From Microbulbifer donghaiensis (GTDB taxonomy: Bacteria > Pseudomonadota > Gammaproteobacteria > Pseudomonadales > Cellvibrionaceae): 64,000 bases of DNA. A program made the position numbers and the translations under genes. A model generated the notes under the pieces. The model saw only the letters and a program-made list of their open reading frames with translations. It did no database searches and was not told where the DNA came from. The DNA is taken from NCBI RefSeq assembly GCF_900129095.1, contig NZ_FQVA01000001.1, positions 1,935,615 to 1,999,614 on the forward strand, written 5' to 3'. Below are positions 1 to 8,035 of this stretch, piece by piece (within the stretch, counting starts at the first letter, position 1; each line of letters starts with the position of its first letter).

Positions 1-227
1 GCATTCTCGCGGTGGAACTGCTGGCCGCCTGCCAGGGACTGGATTTCCGCGCGCCGCTGAAGAGCACGGAAAAACTGGAGGCCGCCAAGGGCAGGCTGCG
101 CGAGCGCGTTTCTTTCTACGACAAGGACCGCTATTTCGCCCCGGATATCGAGCAGGCCAAGCAGCTACTGGCCAGTGCGGATTACCTGCAGTTTGTCGAC
201 CCGCAGCTGCTGCCCAGCACGCACTGA
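1..227 (+). CDS. hutH: Histidine ammonia-lyase, C-terminal end (partial)
   Basis: The reading frame enters the window open (codons from base 3) and ends at TGA 225-227, giving about 74 residues. The segment [16 protein letters not shown] followed by [19 protein letters not shown] is characteristic of the C-terminus of bacterial histidine ammonia-lyase, the cytosolic enzyme that deaminates L-histidine to urocanate as the first step of the Hut pathway. The MIO-forming catalytic region lies upstream of the window and cannot be checked. A terminator follows at once, so this is probably the last gene of a hut operon. Family assignment is secure from the conserved tail; the rest of the operon is not visible. 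Confidence 0.93.
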   Translation, partial: ILAVELLAACQGLDFRAPLKSTEKLEAAKGRLRERVSFYDKDRYFAPDIEQAKQLLASADYLQFVDPQLLPSTH

Positions 228-244
228 CTGACTGCCCCCTCCTC

Positions 245-277
245 AAAGGCGCCGCGTTAAACCGGCGCCTTTTCTTT
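245..277 (+). terminator. Rho-independent terminator after hutH
   Basis: A 9-bp stem (AAAGGCGCC paired with GGCGCCTTT) with a 10-base loop is followed by TTTCTTTT. It lies 18 bases after the hutH stop and separates hutH from the peptidase gene. Confidence 0.8.
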
Positions 278-378
278 TGGCGACGCGCCACCCTGCCGCC
301 GCTTTCCAAGCACCGGGCATTGTGCAATGCTGCCCGCGGAGTAACGGATGTACACCAAAAATAATGCAGGAATTAGCC

Positions 379-2463
379 ATGAAAAAACCAAGCGGATTTT
401 TAGGGGTAATCTCTCTCTTTGTACTAGTTACCGCCTGCGGGCCAAAAAACGAATCGACAGCTGACATAGCAACCGGCGCCGAGAACAATGCGCAGCAGGT
501 TGCGTTGATTGACCGGGAGCTGCTGTTCGGCAACCCCGACCGCTTCCAGGGACGCCTGAGCCCCGATGGACAAATGATGAGTTTCCTGGCGCCGCTGGAC
601 GGCGTGATGAATGTCTGGGTCGCGCCGGCCGGGAAAATAGAGGCAGCGGAGCCCTTGACCAATGACACCGGGCGCGGAATACAACAGCATTTTTGGGCCC
701 AGGACAGCAAGCACCTGCTGTATCGGCAGGACAAAAACGGCGATGAAAACTGGCACCTGTACAGCATTGATTTGCTAAGCAGGAAAATCGTTGACCTGTC
801 TCCCTATGAGGGCGTGCAGGCACAGATGATTGCGCAGAGTGAAACGCAGCCGGGCGTTGTCGTCATCGGCATGAACGATCGGGACGCACGCTGGCACGAT
901 CTGTACAAGGTGAACCTGAAAACTGCCAGCCGGGAACTGATCCTCGAAAACGACGGTTTCGCCACTTTCTATCTCGACAACGAACTGCAGTTACGCCTCG
1001 CCACCGAATCAACACCGAGCGGCGGCTTTAATGTGTTCGAGTGGCGCGACGAGGAGTGGCTGCAGCTGTTCGAGATTCCCGTCGCAGACACCTTCACGAC
1101 CCAGATTCTCGGCTTCGATGCCGCAAACAGTGGCATCTATCTGCTCGATAGCCGCGATCGCGACAAGGCGGCCCTGGTTTATATGGACCTGACTTCCGGC
1201 GATACAGATACGCTGGCGGAGTCACAACAGGCCGATATTTCCAAGGTGTTTTTCCATCCGCGCAATCACGAGCCCATCGCCTATTCGGTGAATGTGCACA
1301 CCAACCAGTGGACTGCACTGGAGGAGGAATACACGGATGCTTTCTCCGCTTTGAACTCCAAGGTAATGGGGGATTTCGACATACTCGCGTCCACACTGGA
1401 CGCCTCCAAGTGGGTGCTCTATACGGATAGCGGCAACGCGTCACCGGTCTACCAGGTTTTCCAGCGGGAAAACAACGCGCTGGAAAAGCTTTTTGTCACC
1501 AATCCGAAGCTTGCCGACCTGGCGCTGGCGAAAACATACTCGCATACCATCCGCTCGCGGGACGGCATGGACCTGGTGTCCTACCTGACCCTGCCGCGAG
1601 ATGCGGATGAAAATGGAGGCGTGGCCCAGCCGGTACCGATGGTGCTACTGGTACACGGCGGCCCCTGGGGACGCGATAATTTCGGTTACTCGGGCATTGT
1701 GCAGTGGCTCGCCAATCGCGGCTACGCGGTGCTGCAGGTGAACTTCCGCTCATCCACCGGCTTTGGTAAATCCTTCCTGAATGCAGGAAACGGCGAGTGG
1801 GCCGGGGCCATGCACAACGATCTTATCGACGCGGTGGATTGGGCAATCAAACAGGGCGTCACCTCCACAGACAAAGTTGCCATCATGGGTGGCAGCTACG
1901 GCGGCTATGCGACACTGGTAGGACTGACATTTACCCCCGAAAAGTTTGCCTGCGGTGTGGATATCGTCGGCCCCTCTAACCTGAATACGTTACTGGATTC
2001 TATTCCTCCCTACTGGGAGAGCTTCCGCAATACCCTACACGCGGCGGTGGGTAATCCAAATACCGAAGAAGGCAAAAAGCTGCTGCAGGAACGCTCACCG
2101 CTCAACCATGTCGACAGGATTGTGCGGCCGCTGCTGATCGGCCAGGGCGCCAACGACCCGCGCGTGAAACAAGCCGAATCAGACCAGATAGTCGCGGCGA
2201 TGAAGGCAAAGGGTATCCCGATGACGTATATCCTTTACCCGGATGAGGGGCACGGCTTCCGCAAGCCGGAAAACAACCTGTCGTTCTTCGCCGCCTCCGA
2301 GGCCTTCCTCGCCGACTGTATTGGCGGGCGCTACCAGCCGCTTGGTGATGACCTCGCCGACTCCAGTATTCAGGTCGTACACGGCGCTGAATTTGTGCCC
2401 GGTCTGGGGCCAGCGCTGGAGCAGGCAAAGGTCATTGCGACCAAAATGGAAACTGCCGAGTAA
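379..2463 (+). CDS. Secreted lipoprotein S9 (prolyl oligopeptidase) family peptidase
   Basis: A 694-residue protein starting at ATG 379, which is preceded by AGGA at good spacing; the frame is open further upstream but without a signal sequence there. The N-terminus is a lipoprotein signal (LVTACG lipobox), so the enzyme is probably anchored in the envelope. Residues about 40-420 form the beta-propeller region and the C-terminal 250 residues an alpha/beta hydrolase. The catalytic triad is visible: Ser506 in GGSYGG, Asp593 in GANDPR and His625 in DEGHGF. S9 enzymes cleave after proline or hydrolyse short peptides (dipeptidyl or acylaminoacyl peptidase types); the exact specificity cannot be read. 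It stands alone between two terminators, so it is likely monocistronic and serves periplasmic peptide scavenging. Confidence 0.9.
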   Translation: MKKPSGFLGVISLFVLVTACGPKNESTADIATGAENNAQQVALIDRELLFGNPDRFQGRLSPDGQMMSFLAPLDGVMNVWVAPAGKIEAAEPLTNDTGRGIQQHFWAQDSKHLLYRQDKNGDENWHLYSIDLLSRKIVDLSPYEGVQAQMIAQSETQPGVVVIGMNDRDARWHDLYKVNLKTASRELILENDGFATFYLDNELQLRLATESTPSGGFNVFEWRDEEWLQLFEIPVADTFTTQILGFDAANSGIYLLDSRDRDKAALVYMDLTSGDTDTLAESQQADISKVFFHPRNHEPIAYSVNVHTNQWTALEEEYTDAFSALNSKVMGDFDILASTLDASKWVLYTDSGNASPVYQVFQRENNALEKLFVTNPKLADLALAKTYSHTIRSRDGMDLVSYLTLPRDADENGGVAQPVPMVLLVHGGPWGRDNFGYSGIVQWLANRGYAVLQVNFRSSTGFGKSFLNAGNGEWAGAMHNDLIDAVDWAIKQGVTSTDKVAIMGGSYGGYATLVGLTFTPEKFACGVDIVGPSNLNTLLDSIPPYWESFRNTLHAAVGNPNTEEGKKLLQERSPLNHVDRIVRPLLIGQGANDPRVKQAESDQIVAAMKAKGIPMTYILYPDEGHGFRKPENNLSFFAASEAFLADCIGGRYQPLGDDLADSSIQVVHGAEFVPGLGPALEQAKVIATKMETAE

Positions 2464-2475
2464 CCCGTCCAAAAG

Positions 2476-2507
2476 CCCGATGGCGCCGGGGTTTCCGCGC
2501 CGTCGGG
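2476..2507 (+). terminator. Stem-loop after S9 peptidase, probable terminator
   Basis: CCCGATGGCGC pairs with GCGCCGTCGGG (one G-U pair) around a 10-base loop, 12 bases after the peptidase stop. There is no clear T-run after it, so termination is only likely. Confidence 0.5.
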
Positions 2508-2620
2508 ACACTCCTGTCCAGCCCTTCCGCCGAAAAAAATTCCCAATTTAATGAAATCTGCGCCAGCAGTGCTAGGCTGAATAGTAGACGTTTTACCCGC
2601 CATCAGGCGCGGAGGCCGAA

Positions 2621-2920
2621 ATGAAACTGCAGCCCAGAAAGCTGCTGCTTTCCTGTGCCGGCTGTGCTTTTGCTGCGGCGGCGATGCTGACGCTGCCAGC
2701 CTGTACAGATACCGGCTATTACGACAATTCCGCCACCAGTTACGGCAGCGCCCACTATCGCGTCGGCAGCGGTAATTACCACTGCCACCCCGGCGGAATC
2801 TGTCACGATGTCCAGCACGAGAATTACGACTGGCGCGGCGGCTTTCGCCGGCCCATTCGCTATCACCAGCGGTCGACCTACCGACCGGCACCACCACCGC
2901 CACGCCCGAGACCTCTGTAA
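2621..2920 (+). CDS. Small Tyr/His-rich lipoprotein, unknown function
   Basis: A 99-residue protein starting at ATG 2621 with GGAGG ten bases upstream. The first 29 residues are a lipoprotein signal ending in LPAC. The mature part has aromatic and His residues (YYDN, HYRV, NYHCHPGG) plus a second Cys pair (HCHPGGICHD) and ends in a proline-rich tail (PAPPPPRPRPL). I recognise no domain. It is the first of three consecutive small lipoprotein genes of similar style on the same strand, spaced by about 100 bases. The CHPGGIC motif could bind metal or form a disulfide, which is speculation. The signal peptide, start site and neighbours make a real gene likely. Confidence 0.75.
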   Translation: MKLQPRKLLLSCAGCAFAAAAMLTLPACTDTGYYDNSATSYGSAHYRVGSGNYHCHPGGICHDVQHENYDWRGGFRRPIRYHQRSTYRPAPPPPRPRPL

Positions 2921-3018
2921 GCCAGCACTGTTGATTTTTCCCCAGACAGGCGAGCGACATGCATGTGCCGCAGGGAATGCCTCAAACCAAGGAGCTTCCC
3001 ACTATCGGAGACTGCATT

Positions 3019-3405
3019 ATGAAGAGAGCACTTAGAACCGGACTCATCGCCGTCACGGTTTGCACCGCCCTGACTTTGGGTGCCTGTGCGACGGACGGCT
3101 ACTACGGCGGTAGCTACTATGGAAGTGGCTACTATGGAGGCTATCCATACGTTTATCCATCCAGTGGCGTTTCCTTCTACTACTCATCGCCACGCTATTA
3201 CGGTTACCGCTATCACCCCCGCTATCGCTACTACGGTCGCCCCTATTATCGCCACCATGGCCGTTACTATGGCCACGGCCGTTACCATGGCCGCGGCCGC
3301 TACCATCGGGGCTCCGGCTATCACCGCCCGGCACCGCGCTATAGAGGCGGCGGTGGCGCCCGCTACCGCGGTGGTGCTCATCGACCGGCTCGCGGCCGGC
3401 GCTAG
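3019..3405 (+). CDS. Tyr/Gly/Arg-rich low-complexity lipoprotein
   Basis: A 128-residue protein starting at ATG 3019; the frame extends 60 bases upstream but the signal peptide begins here. The lipobox is LGAC. After it the protein is almost wholly low complexity: short repeats of YYGGS and YYGSG, then YHPRYRYYGRP, then HGRYYGHGRYHGRGR, ending in Gly/Arg-rich PRYRGGGG. No enzymatic domain is possible with this composition. It shares the string YPSSG with the next gene, pointing to common descent. A basic, aromatic surface lipoprotein could bind polyanions such as polysaccharide or DNA; that is inference only. Located between two similar lipoprotein genes. Confidence 0.78.
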   Translation: MKRALRTGLIAVTVCTALTLGACATDGYYGGSYYGSGYYGGYPYVYPSSGVSFYYSSPRYYGYRYHPRYRYYGRPYYRHHGRYYGHGRYHGRGRYHRGSGYHRPAPRYRGGGGARYRGGAHRPARGRR

Positions 3406-3522
3406 AAGCTGATCAAAGTCGCACTTGAGCGAACTGTGCCTCGCCCCTGCAGCTGCCGCCATCGCCTCCAGATGCAGCGCTGCAGGGGCCTTCATTTATT
3501 AATTTAAGACGGTGTCGGCGCG

Positions 3523-4248
3523 ATGAAAAATTCCTTCTCGCGAGGGTGCACACTCCTATTACTTTGTCTTGCCTATGCGCTGAGTGCCTGCACATCCGGT
3601 AGCTACTATTCGAGTGCCGCGCCCAGCTACGCCCGGCCCTATACCTATCCATCCAGCGGGACGTCTTATTACAGCGAATCCGCCGGTCGCTACTCGCGCT
3701 CATATTCTGAGACGATCGGCACAGCGACTCTGCCATATTCGTCCTACTACACCCGTTATCCCGATTATCCGCGCGAAATTTATTACAGCGCCTCGGACTA
3801 CTATCAACCCTACGAGTATTATCGACCCTACCGGTTCTATTCCCCGTACCAGTATTACCGCCACCGCCCCTATAAGTACTATCGCTATCCGCCGCACAAG
3901 AAAAAAGACCGGGATTATCGTGCGGGCAAGCGCCAGCGAATTTACCGCGGCGCCACCATAAAGCAGCGCTATCGCACAGATGGCGACCTCGGCTTGCGCG
4001 GCACTTATCGCATCCAGCGCAGAGGCAGCATTCGCGGTGAATATCGTGGCGGCGGTGCGGTGCGGATACACCAGGGCTATCGCACTCGAGGCGATCGTCG
4101 CCTGCAGCGGAGCCACCGCAGTCATCGCGGCTCTCCAGCCCGCTATGATCGACGGGCGGGTGGAATAAATCGTCCATCCACTGGCCGCTACCGGCATCGA
4201 GCAACGAGCAGAGGACACAGACCCGCGACCAGCGGCCTGCGGCGCTAG
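3523..4248 (+). CDS. Tyr/Arg-rich lipoprotein, paralogue of the preceding gene
   Basis: A 241-residue protein starting at ATG 3523. It has a hydrophobic signal with lipobox LSAC, then a Ser/Tyr segment (SYYSSAAPSYARP), the shared YPSSGTSYYS motif, a long stretch of aromatic/arginine pairs (YEYYRPYRFYSPYQYYRHRP) and a highly basic tail from residue 130 with RGEYRG- and YRTRGDRR-type repeats. No known domain is recognised. Net charge is strongly positive. Together with 2621-2920 and 3019-3405 it makes a cluster of three surface lipoproteins of simple composition. The mature sequence looks intrinsically disordered. Function unknown; the expression signals and lipobox support a real gene. Confidence 0.75.
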   Translation: MKNSFSRGCTLLLLCLAYALSACTSGSYYSSAAPSYARPYTYPSSGTSYYSESAGRYSRSYSETIGTATLPYSSYYTRYPDYPREIYYSASDYYQPYEYYRPYRFYSPYQYYRHRPYKYYRYPPHKKKDRDYRAGKRQRIYRGATIKQRYRTDGDLGLRGTYRIQRRGSIRGEYRGGGAVRIHQGYRTRGDRRLQRSHRSHRGSPARYDRRAGGINRPSTGRYRHRATSRGHRPATSGLRR

Positions 4249-4262
4249 CGCGGCCCCCCGTC

Positions 4263-4281
4263 TCATACCTTGGTCATACAG
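4263..4281 (+). promoter_or_regulatory. Candidate activator site upstream of 3-hydroxybutyrate dehydrogenase
   Basis: The 13 bases TCATACCTTGGTC, followed two bases later by ACAG, occur here 115 bases before the dehydrogenase start. They recur upstream of the TonB-dependent receptor at 11483-11501. Because the two-component pair encoded between these sites is CrbS/CrbR-like, I propose this is the CrbR-type binding site. The shared sequence is seen directly; the binding protein is inferred. Confidence 0.55.
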
Positions 4282-4395
4282 ACCACCACTCCCGCCGCTG
4301 TTAGCATTTAGAAAAATGCATAAGGCAGCTCTGCCCGGTGTCTGGAAACCGGACAATGTGACTGCAGAGCCGATAACAGCCGCGGGAGTCTTTCA

Positions 4396-5184
4396 GTGCA
4401 GCGGGAACAGAAACAACCTGTCTTAATCACCGGTTCCACCAGTGGCATAGGGCTCGCGATCGCCCACACCATGGCGCGTGCCGGTCACGCAATCATGCTG
4501 CACGGCTTGACCAGCCCCGAAGAGGGGGAAGATCTGCAGCGGCAATTCCGCAGTGAATACGATATTGCCTGCGGATTCAGCAACGCCGACATCGCCACAG
4601 AAACCGGCTGCGCACAGCTGGCAGCGGATACCCGCGAGGCGCTCGGCAACCCGGGAATCCTGGTAAACAATGCCGGCGTGCAGCACACCGCGGAAACCCA
4701 CGAGTTCCCCGCCGAGCAGTGGCAGAACATCCTGGCGATCAACCTGAGCGCCGCATTCTTTCTCACCCGTGATCTCCTGCCCGATATGCGCGCAAACGAC
4801 TGGGGGCGCATCGTCAATATTTCCTCCGTGCACGGCCTGGTGGCCTCGCAGCAGAAAGCCGCCTACTGCGCCGCCAAGCACGGGCTGATCGGCCTCACCA
4901 AGGTGGTCGCGCTGGAGAATGCCGACCGCGGCATCACCGCCAACGCCATCTGTCCCGGCTGGGTCGAGACACCGCTGATTCAACCGCAGATAGAAGCCAT
5001 TGCGCGCGAAGAGAATATTGATATCGAAGCGGCGCGCACGCAGCTGATCGGCGCCAAGCAGCCGCTGCCTCACGCGACCAACCCCGAGGCCATTGGCGAA
5101 CTGGTGCTCTACCTCTGTGGCGAGTTTGCCCGCACCATTACCGGGACGTCACTGCCGGTGGACGGAGGCTGGACCGCGCAGTAA
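4396..5184 (+). CDS. bdhA: 3-Hydroxybutyrate dehydrogenase (short-chain dehydrogenase)
   Basis: A 262-residue cytosolic SDR starting at GTG 4396. The NAD site TGSTSGIG is at residues 12-19, NNAG at 91-94 and the active-site set is Ser143/144, Tyr157 and Lys161 (YCAAK). The stretch from NISSVHGLVAS to the end, with the ICPGWVETPL region, fits D-beta-hydroxybutyrate dehydrogenase, which converts (R)-3-hydroxybutyrate to acetoacetate with NAD+. It lies 37 bases upstream of a LuxR-type response regulator on the same strand, so the two are probably cotranscribed, and it has the candidate CrbR-type site upstream. This fits use of 3-hydroxybutyrate (for example from PHB or ketone bodies) as a carbon source. 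Other SDR substrates remain possible. Confidence 0.85.
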   Translation: MQREQKQPVLITGSTSGIGLAIAHTMARAGHAIMLHGLTSPEEGEDLQRQFRSEYDIACGFSNADIATETGCAQLAADTREALGNPGILVNNAGVQHTAETHEFPAEQWQNILAINLSAAFFLTRDLLPDMRANDWGRIVNISSVHGLVASQQKAAYCAAKHGLIGLTKVVALENADRGITANAICPGWVETPLIQPQIEAIAREENIDIEAARTQLIGAKQPLPHATNPEAIGELVLYLCGEFARTITGTSLPVDGGWTAQ

Positions 5185-5221
5185 CATTTCCACACCCGAC
5201 AATAATTTATAAGGGTGTGAC

Positions 5222-5842
5222 GTGAATTACCGACTGCTGATTGCCGACGATCATCCCCTCTACCGCGACGCCCTGGCGACCACGCTTGCGCGGCATCTCC
5301 CCGACTGTGAGCTTCGGCAAAGTGAAGACCTGCAGTCGACCCTGCAGCAGCTAGAAAATTCCACGATCGACTTGTTGTTGCTGGATCTCAATATGCCCGG
5401 CAGCGAAGGGTTCAACGGCCTGGCACAGATCCGCAGCGAATTCCCGGCCGTGCCGGTGGTCGTGGTGTCCGGCAGCGACAAGAATTCAGTAGTGCAACAG
5501 GCCGCCGGCTTTGGCGCCAGCGGCTTTCTGTCCAAGACCGCAGTACCTGAAGAGATTCTGCAGTGCATCGACAGCGTGCTCGCCGGGGGACAGTGGTTCA
5601 ATGCCGAAGCGCTGGAGTGCGCCGAGGAATCCGAGCTGGCCGCACGACTCTCCCGCCTGACGCAGCAACAATTGCGCATATTTCAGATGATTGCCCAGGG
5701 CCTGCTGAACAAGCAGATTGCCTACGAGCTGGACATTACCGAGCCCACGGTGAAGAGCCATGTCACGGCAATATTGCGCAAACTGGAACTGCGCGACCGC
5801 AAACAACTTATCCGCGAAGCGCAGTCGCTCGTCCAGCTTTAG
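5222..5842 (+). CDS. crbR: LuxR-family response regulator, CrbR-like
   Basis: A 206-residue protein starting at GTG 5222. Residues 1-120 are a receiver domain with the acidic pair DD at 9-10, phosphoacceptor Asp55 in LLLLDLNMPG and the Lys of LSKTA. Residues about 143-205 are a LuxR/NarL helix-turn-helix (LNKQIAYELDITEPTVKSHV). It follows bdhA on the same strand, and the very large transporter-fused kinase of this locus is its likely partner. In the known CrbS/CrbR (MxtR/ErdR) system a LuxR regulator and an SLC5-fused kinase control acetate and related short-chain carbon metabolism, notably acs. Here the likely targets are the bdhA unit and the receptor, both carrying the shared upstream motif. 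Confidence 0.8.
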   Translation: MNYRLLIADDHPLYRDALATTLARHLPDCELRQSEDLQSTLQQLENSTIDLLLLDLNMPGSEGFNGLAQIRSEFPAVPVVVVSGSDKNSVVQQAAGFGASGFLSKTAVPEEILQCIDSVLAGGQWFNAEALECAEESELAARLSRLTQQQLRIFQMIAQGLLNKQIAYELDITEPTVKSHVTAILRKLELRDRKQLIREAQSLVQL

Positions 5843-5849
5843 CGTCACA

Positions 5850-6785
5850 CTATTCAATACCGCGCACAAACTCGCTTACATGGCGATAAAATTTTTCGCA
5901 GGCCTTCGGCGCAAGAGCTTCCAGGTTCAGGAACGCGTGGACCATGTCGTCGAAATGCAGTAGCTCTGCCGCGATATTGGCTTGCCGCAGTTTTTCCAGG
6001 TAGGCAAACCCTTCATCCCGCAAGGCACAGAACTCAGCCGTCACCAGCATCGTCTGCGGCAGTTTGCCGGTAAACTCGCCGTACAGTGGCGACGCGTCGC
6101 GGCGATTCTCGGTCCGCTGGAAATAGTTCTCGAAATACCAGCCGATCTTTTCCTTCTCCAGCAGGTAACCACTGCCGTTTTCGTCGATCGACGGCAACTG
6201 CATCGTGTAGTCCAGACTCGGGTACACCAACACCTGGGCGGCAATGCTGTGGCGTTCGTGCTGCAACAGCCGGCTCGCACTGGCGCAGAGCGCACCACCG
6301 CCGGAATCCCCCATCAGCAACCAGCGACCGTCGTGGGCAATCTTTTTTCTGTCCAGCGCGGCGCCGAGACCCCGGACGACACTGAGCAAATCTTCCAGGC
6401 CCGATGGGTAGGGGTTTTCCGGGGCGAGTCGATAGTCGACAGACACCACCCTGCGTCGGCACTGGTCGGCAATACGGCGGCAGATCGGATCGTAAACCGT
6501 CACGCTGCCGGCCATATGGCCACCGCCATGGCAGTAGATAATCGTCGGACCCGATTCAATTTCTGTCGGGCAATAGAGGCGAACCGGTACGTTGTAACGC
6601 CTGCCGGGAACGACGGTTTCACTAACCACCATTTGCGGGCCCGGCGCGACAAAAGCGCTGGTCAGGTTTGCCAGGCTCTCACGCGCACTGATCGGCGTCG
6701 GCTCAAAGCCCGCCGCCTTCAGTTGCGCCACCTGTGCGTTGACACCCTCGAGCCACTCGGCAAGTTTCGGATCAAGCTGTCGCAT
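5850..6785 (-). CDS. Alpha/beta hydrolase, hormone-sensitive-lipase type esterase
   Basis: A 311-residue enzyme. I choose ATG 6785 because GGTGGAG lies eight bases upstream; an in-frame TTG at 6809 has no such site. The oxyanion motif HGGG is at 86-89, the nucleophile Ser161 in GDSGGG, and an Asp and a His in the C-terminal region (LRDEGFAY and DDMVHAF) complete the triad. This arrangement marks the HSL (family IV) esterases, which cleave short acyl esters. No signal peptide, so cytosolic. The start overlaps the end of the upstream MFS gene by 14 bases, implying translational coupling. In this neighbourhood it may hydrolyse hydroxyacyl oligomers or an imported ester; that is inference. Confidence 0.85.
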   Translation of the reverse strand: MRQLDPKLAEWLEGVNAQVAQLKAAGFEPTPISARESLANLTSAFVAPGPQMVVSETVVPGRRYNVPVRLYCPTEIESGPTIIYCHGGGHMAGSVTVYDPICRRIADQCRRRVVSVDYRLAPENPYPSGLEDLLSVVRGLGAALDRKKIAHDGRWLLMGDSGGGALCASASRLLQHERHSIAAQVLVYPSLDYTMQLPSIDENGSGYLLEKEKIGWYFENYFQRTENRRDASPLYGEFTGKLPQTMLVTAEFCALRDEGFAYLEKLRQANIAAELLHFDDMVHAFLNLEALAPKACEKFYRHVSEFVRGIE

Positions 6786-7977
6786 TTTCGGCTCCACCTT
6801 CTGTTTCAACAGTCACAGACTTTTTGCCGCTCTCCGGCAGCAGGAAGGAAAACACAAACAGCGATGCCGAGCAGGCCACGGCAAAGTAGGCCGCGTATGC
6901 CGGCTCGCCGCTGATATCCGCGAGCAGGCCGGAGACGGGTATCAATACCGAGGCGATGGCGTAGGAAATGGACCAGAACATCGCAAAAGTGATCGTAATC
7001 CGCGCCGGCGTCATGCCCGGCAGTTCCTGTGGCAGCGTCACCAGTGCCGTCATCGGCAGGAACATGAAGAAACCTGCCAGCGCTGCAGCAGCGTAAGCAA
7101 TATAGGGGTTTTCGCTGGCCAGCATCATCGCCGCGAAGAACACCAGCGCCAGTCCCGCGTAGCGCAGCACCGGTACGCGCAGCGGAAAGCGCTTGGTGAT
7201 CAAGATGCCCACTGCGGTGCCCACCATACCGGCAGCAATCATGACCGCCGACAAGTGGCTGCTGTCCACGGCAAAGCCGTCGATCAGGGGGAAGAGCGAG
7301 AAGACGGCGATGTAACAGAAGAGCACGCCGCAGTAGGCCAGCGGCAACCACCAGTTGAAACCCTCGCGAATGCCATGTCGCCAACCGTAATCTTCGCCAT
7401 TGTTGCCTGCGCCGCCGGCGAGCGGGAAGTTTTCTGCACACAACCACCAGAGCACTGCCAGTGCGGCCACCATTACGCCGTAGAGCACCACCACCGACTG
7501 CCAGCTGCCGAGCCAGACCGACAAGACGCCGGTGGATAGCAGGGCGAGCAGGTTTCCGGTATTGAACGCGGCGGCGTTGATACCATTGATCACCGGCCGT
7601 TCGCGCGCGTCAAAGTAATGCAGCACGATCGGGCTGAAATAGACAATTGCCAGCGCCCCGCCGAATCCCATCGCCAGTCGCGATAGCAGCCAGCCATTGT
7701 AATCGCCGGCCAGGGCGCCGAAGCCGCCAGCGGCGATCAACAGCATGGCCAGCGCAAACGCATGTTTTGCGCCGATGCGCATCAGGATTACCGCTGCGGC
7801 CAGATTACCGATAATCTTGGCTACAGTGATCATCAGGCTGCCCCAGGTCGCGTTGGTAAATCCACCCTCGCCGAAGGATGCCTGAATATCCGGTGTCAGC
7901 ATGGCTCCGGACACCCAGGAAGCGGCAAACAGCGCATAAGCGCTGAACATCAGTATCTCGAGCAAATATTTTTTCAT
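6772..7977 (-). CDS. MFS transporter
   Basis: A 401-residue membrane protein starting at ATG 7977 (MKKYLLEIL); the open frame runs upstream, but those 28 residues are charged and without helix character. It shows about 12 hydrophobic segments and a central basic/polar loop near residue 190-200, typical of the major facilitator superfamily. The stop overlaps the following esterase gene. It lies 58 bases downstream of the hybrid kinase gene, so kinase, carrier and esterase may form one transcript. The substrate cannot be read from sequence; context (3-hydroxybutyrate dehydrogenase, esterase, outer-membrane receptor) suggests a small organic acid or ester. Confidence 0.85.
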   Translation of the reverse strand: MKKYLLEILMFSAYALFAASWVSGAMLTPDIQASFGEGGFTNATWGSLMITVAKIIGNLAAAVILMRIGAKHAFALAMLLIAAGGFGALAGDYNGWLLSRLAMGFGGALAIVYFSPIVLHYFDARERPVINGINAAAFNTGNLLALLSTGVLSVWLGSWQSVVVLYGVMVAALAVLWWLCAENFPLAGGAGNNGEDYGWRHGIREGFNWWLPLAYCGVLFCYIAVFSLFPLIDGFAVDSSHLSAVMIAAGMVGTAVGILITKRFPLRVPVLRYAGLALVFFAAMMLASENPYIAYAAAALAGFFMFLPMTALVTLPQELPGMTPARITITFAMFWSISYAIASVLIPVSGLLADISGEPAYAAYFAVACSASLFVFSFLLPESGKKSVTVETEGGAENATA

Positions 7978-8035
7978 TATTTTCACATCTTCATCATCGC
8001 GATATCGAAAGAGTGCGCCGGGCTTGGGCATCCGG

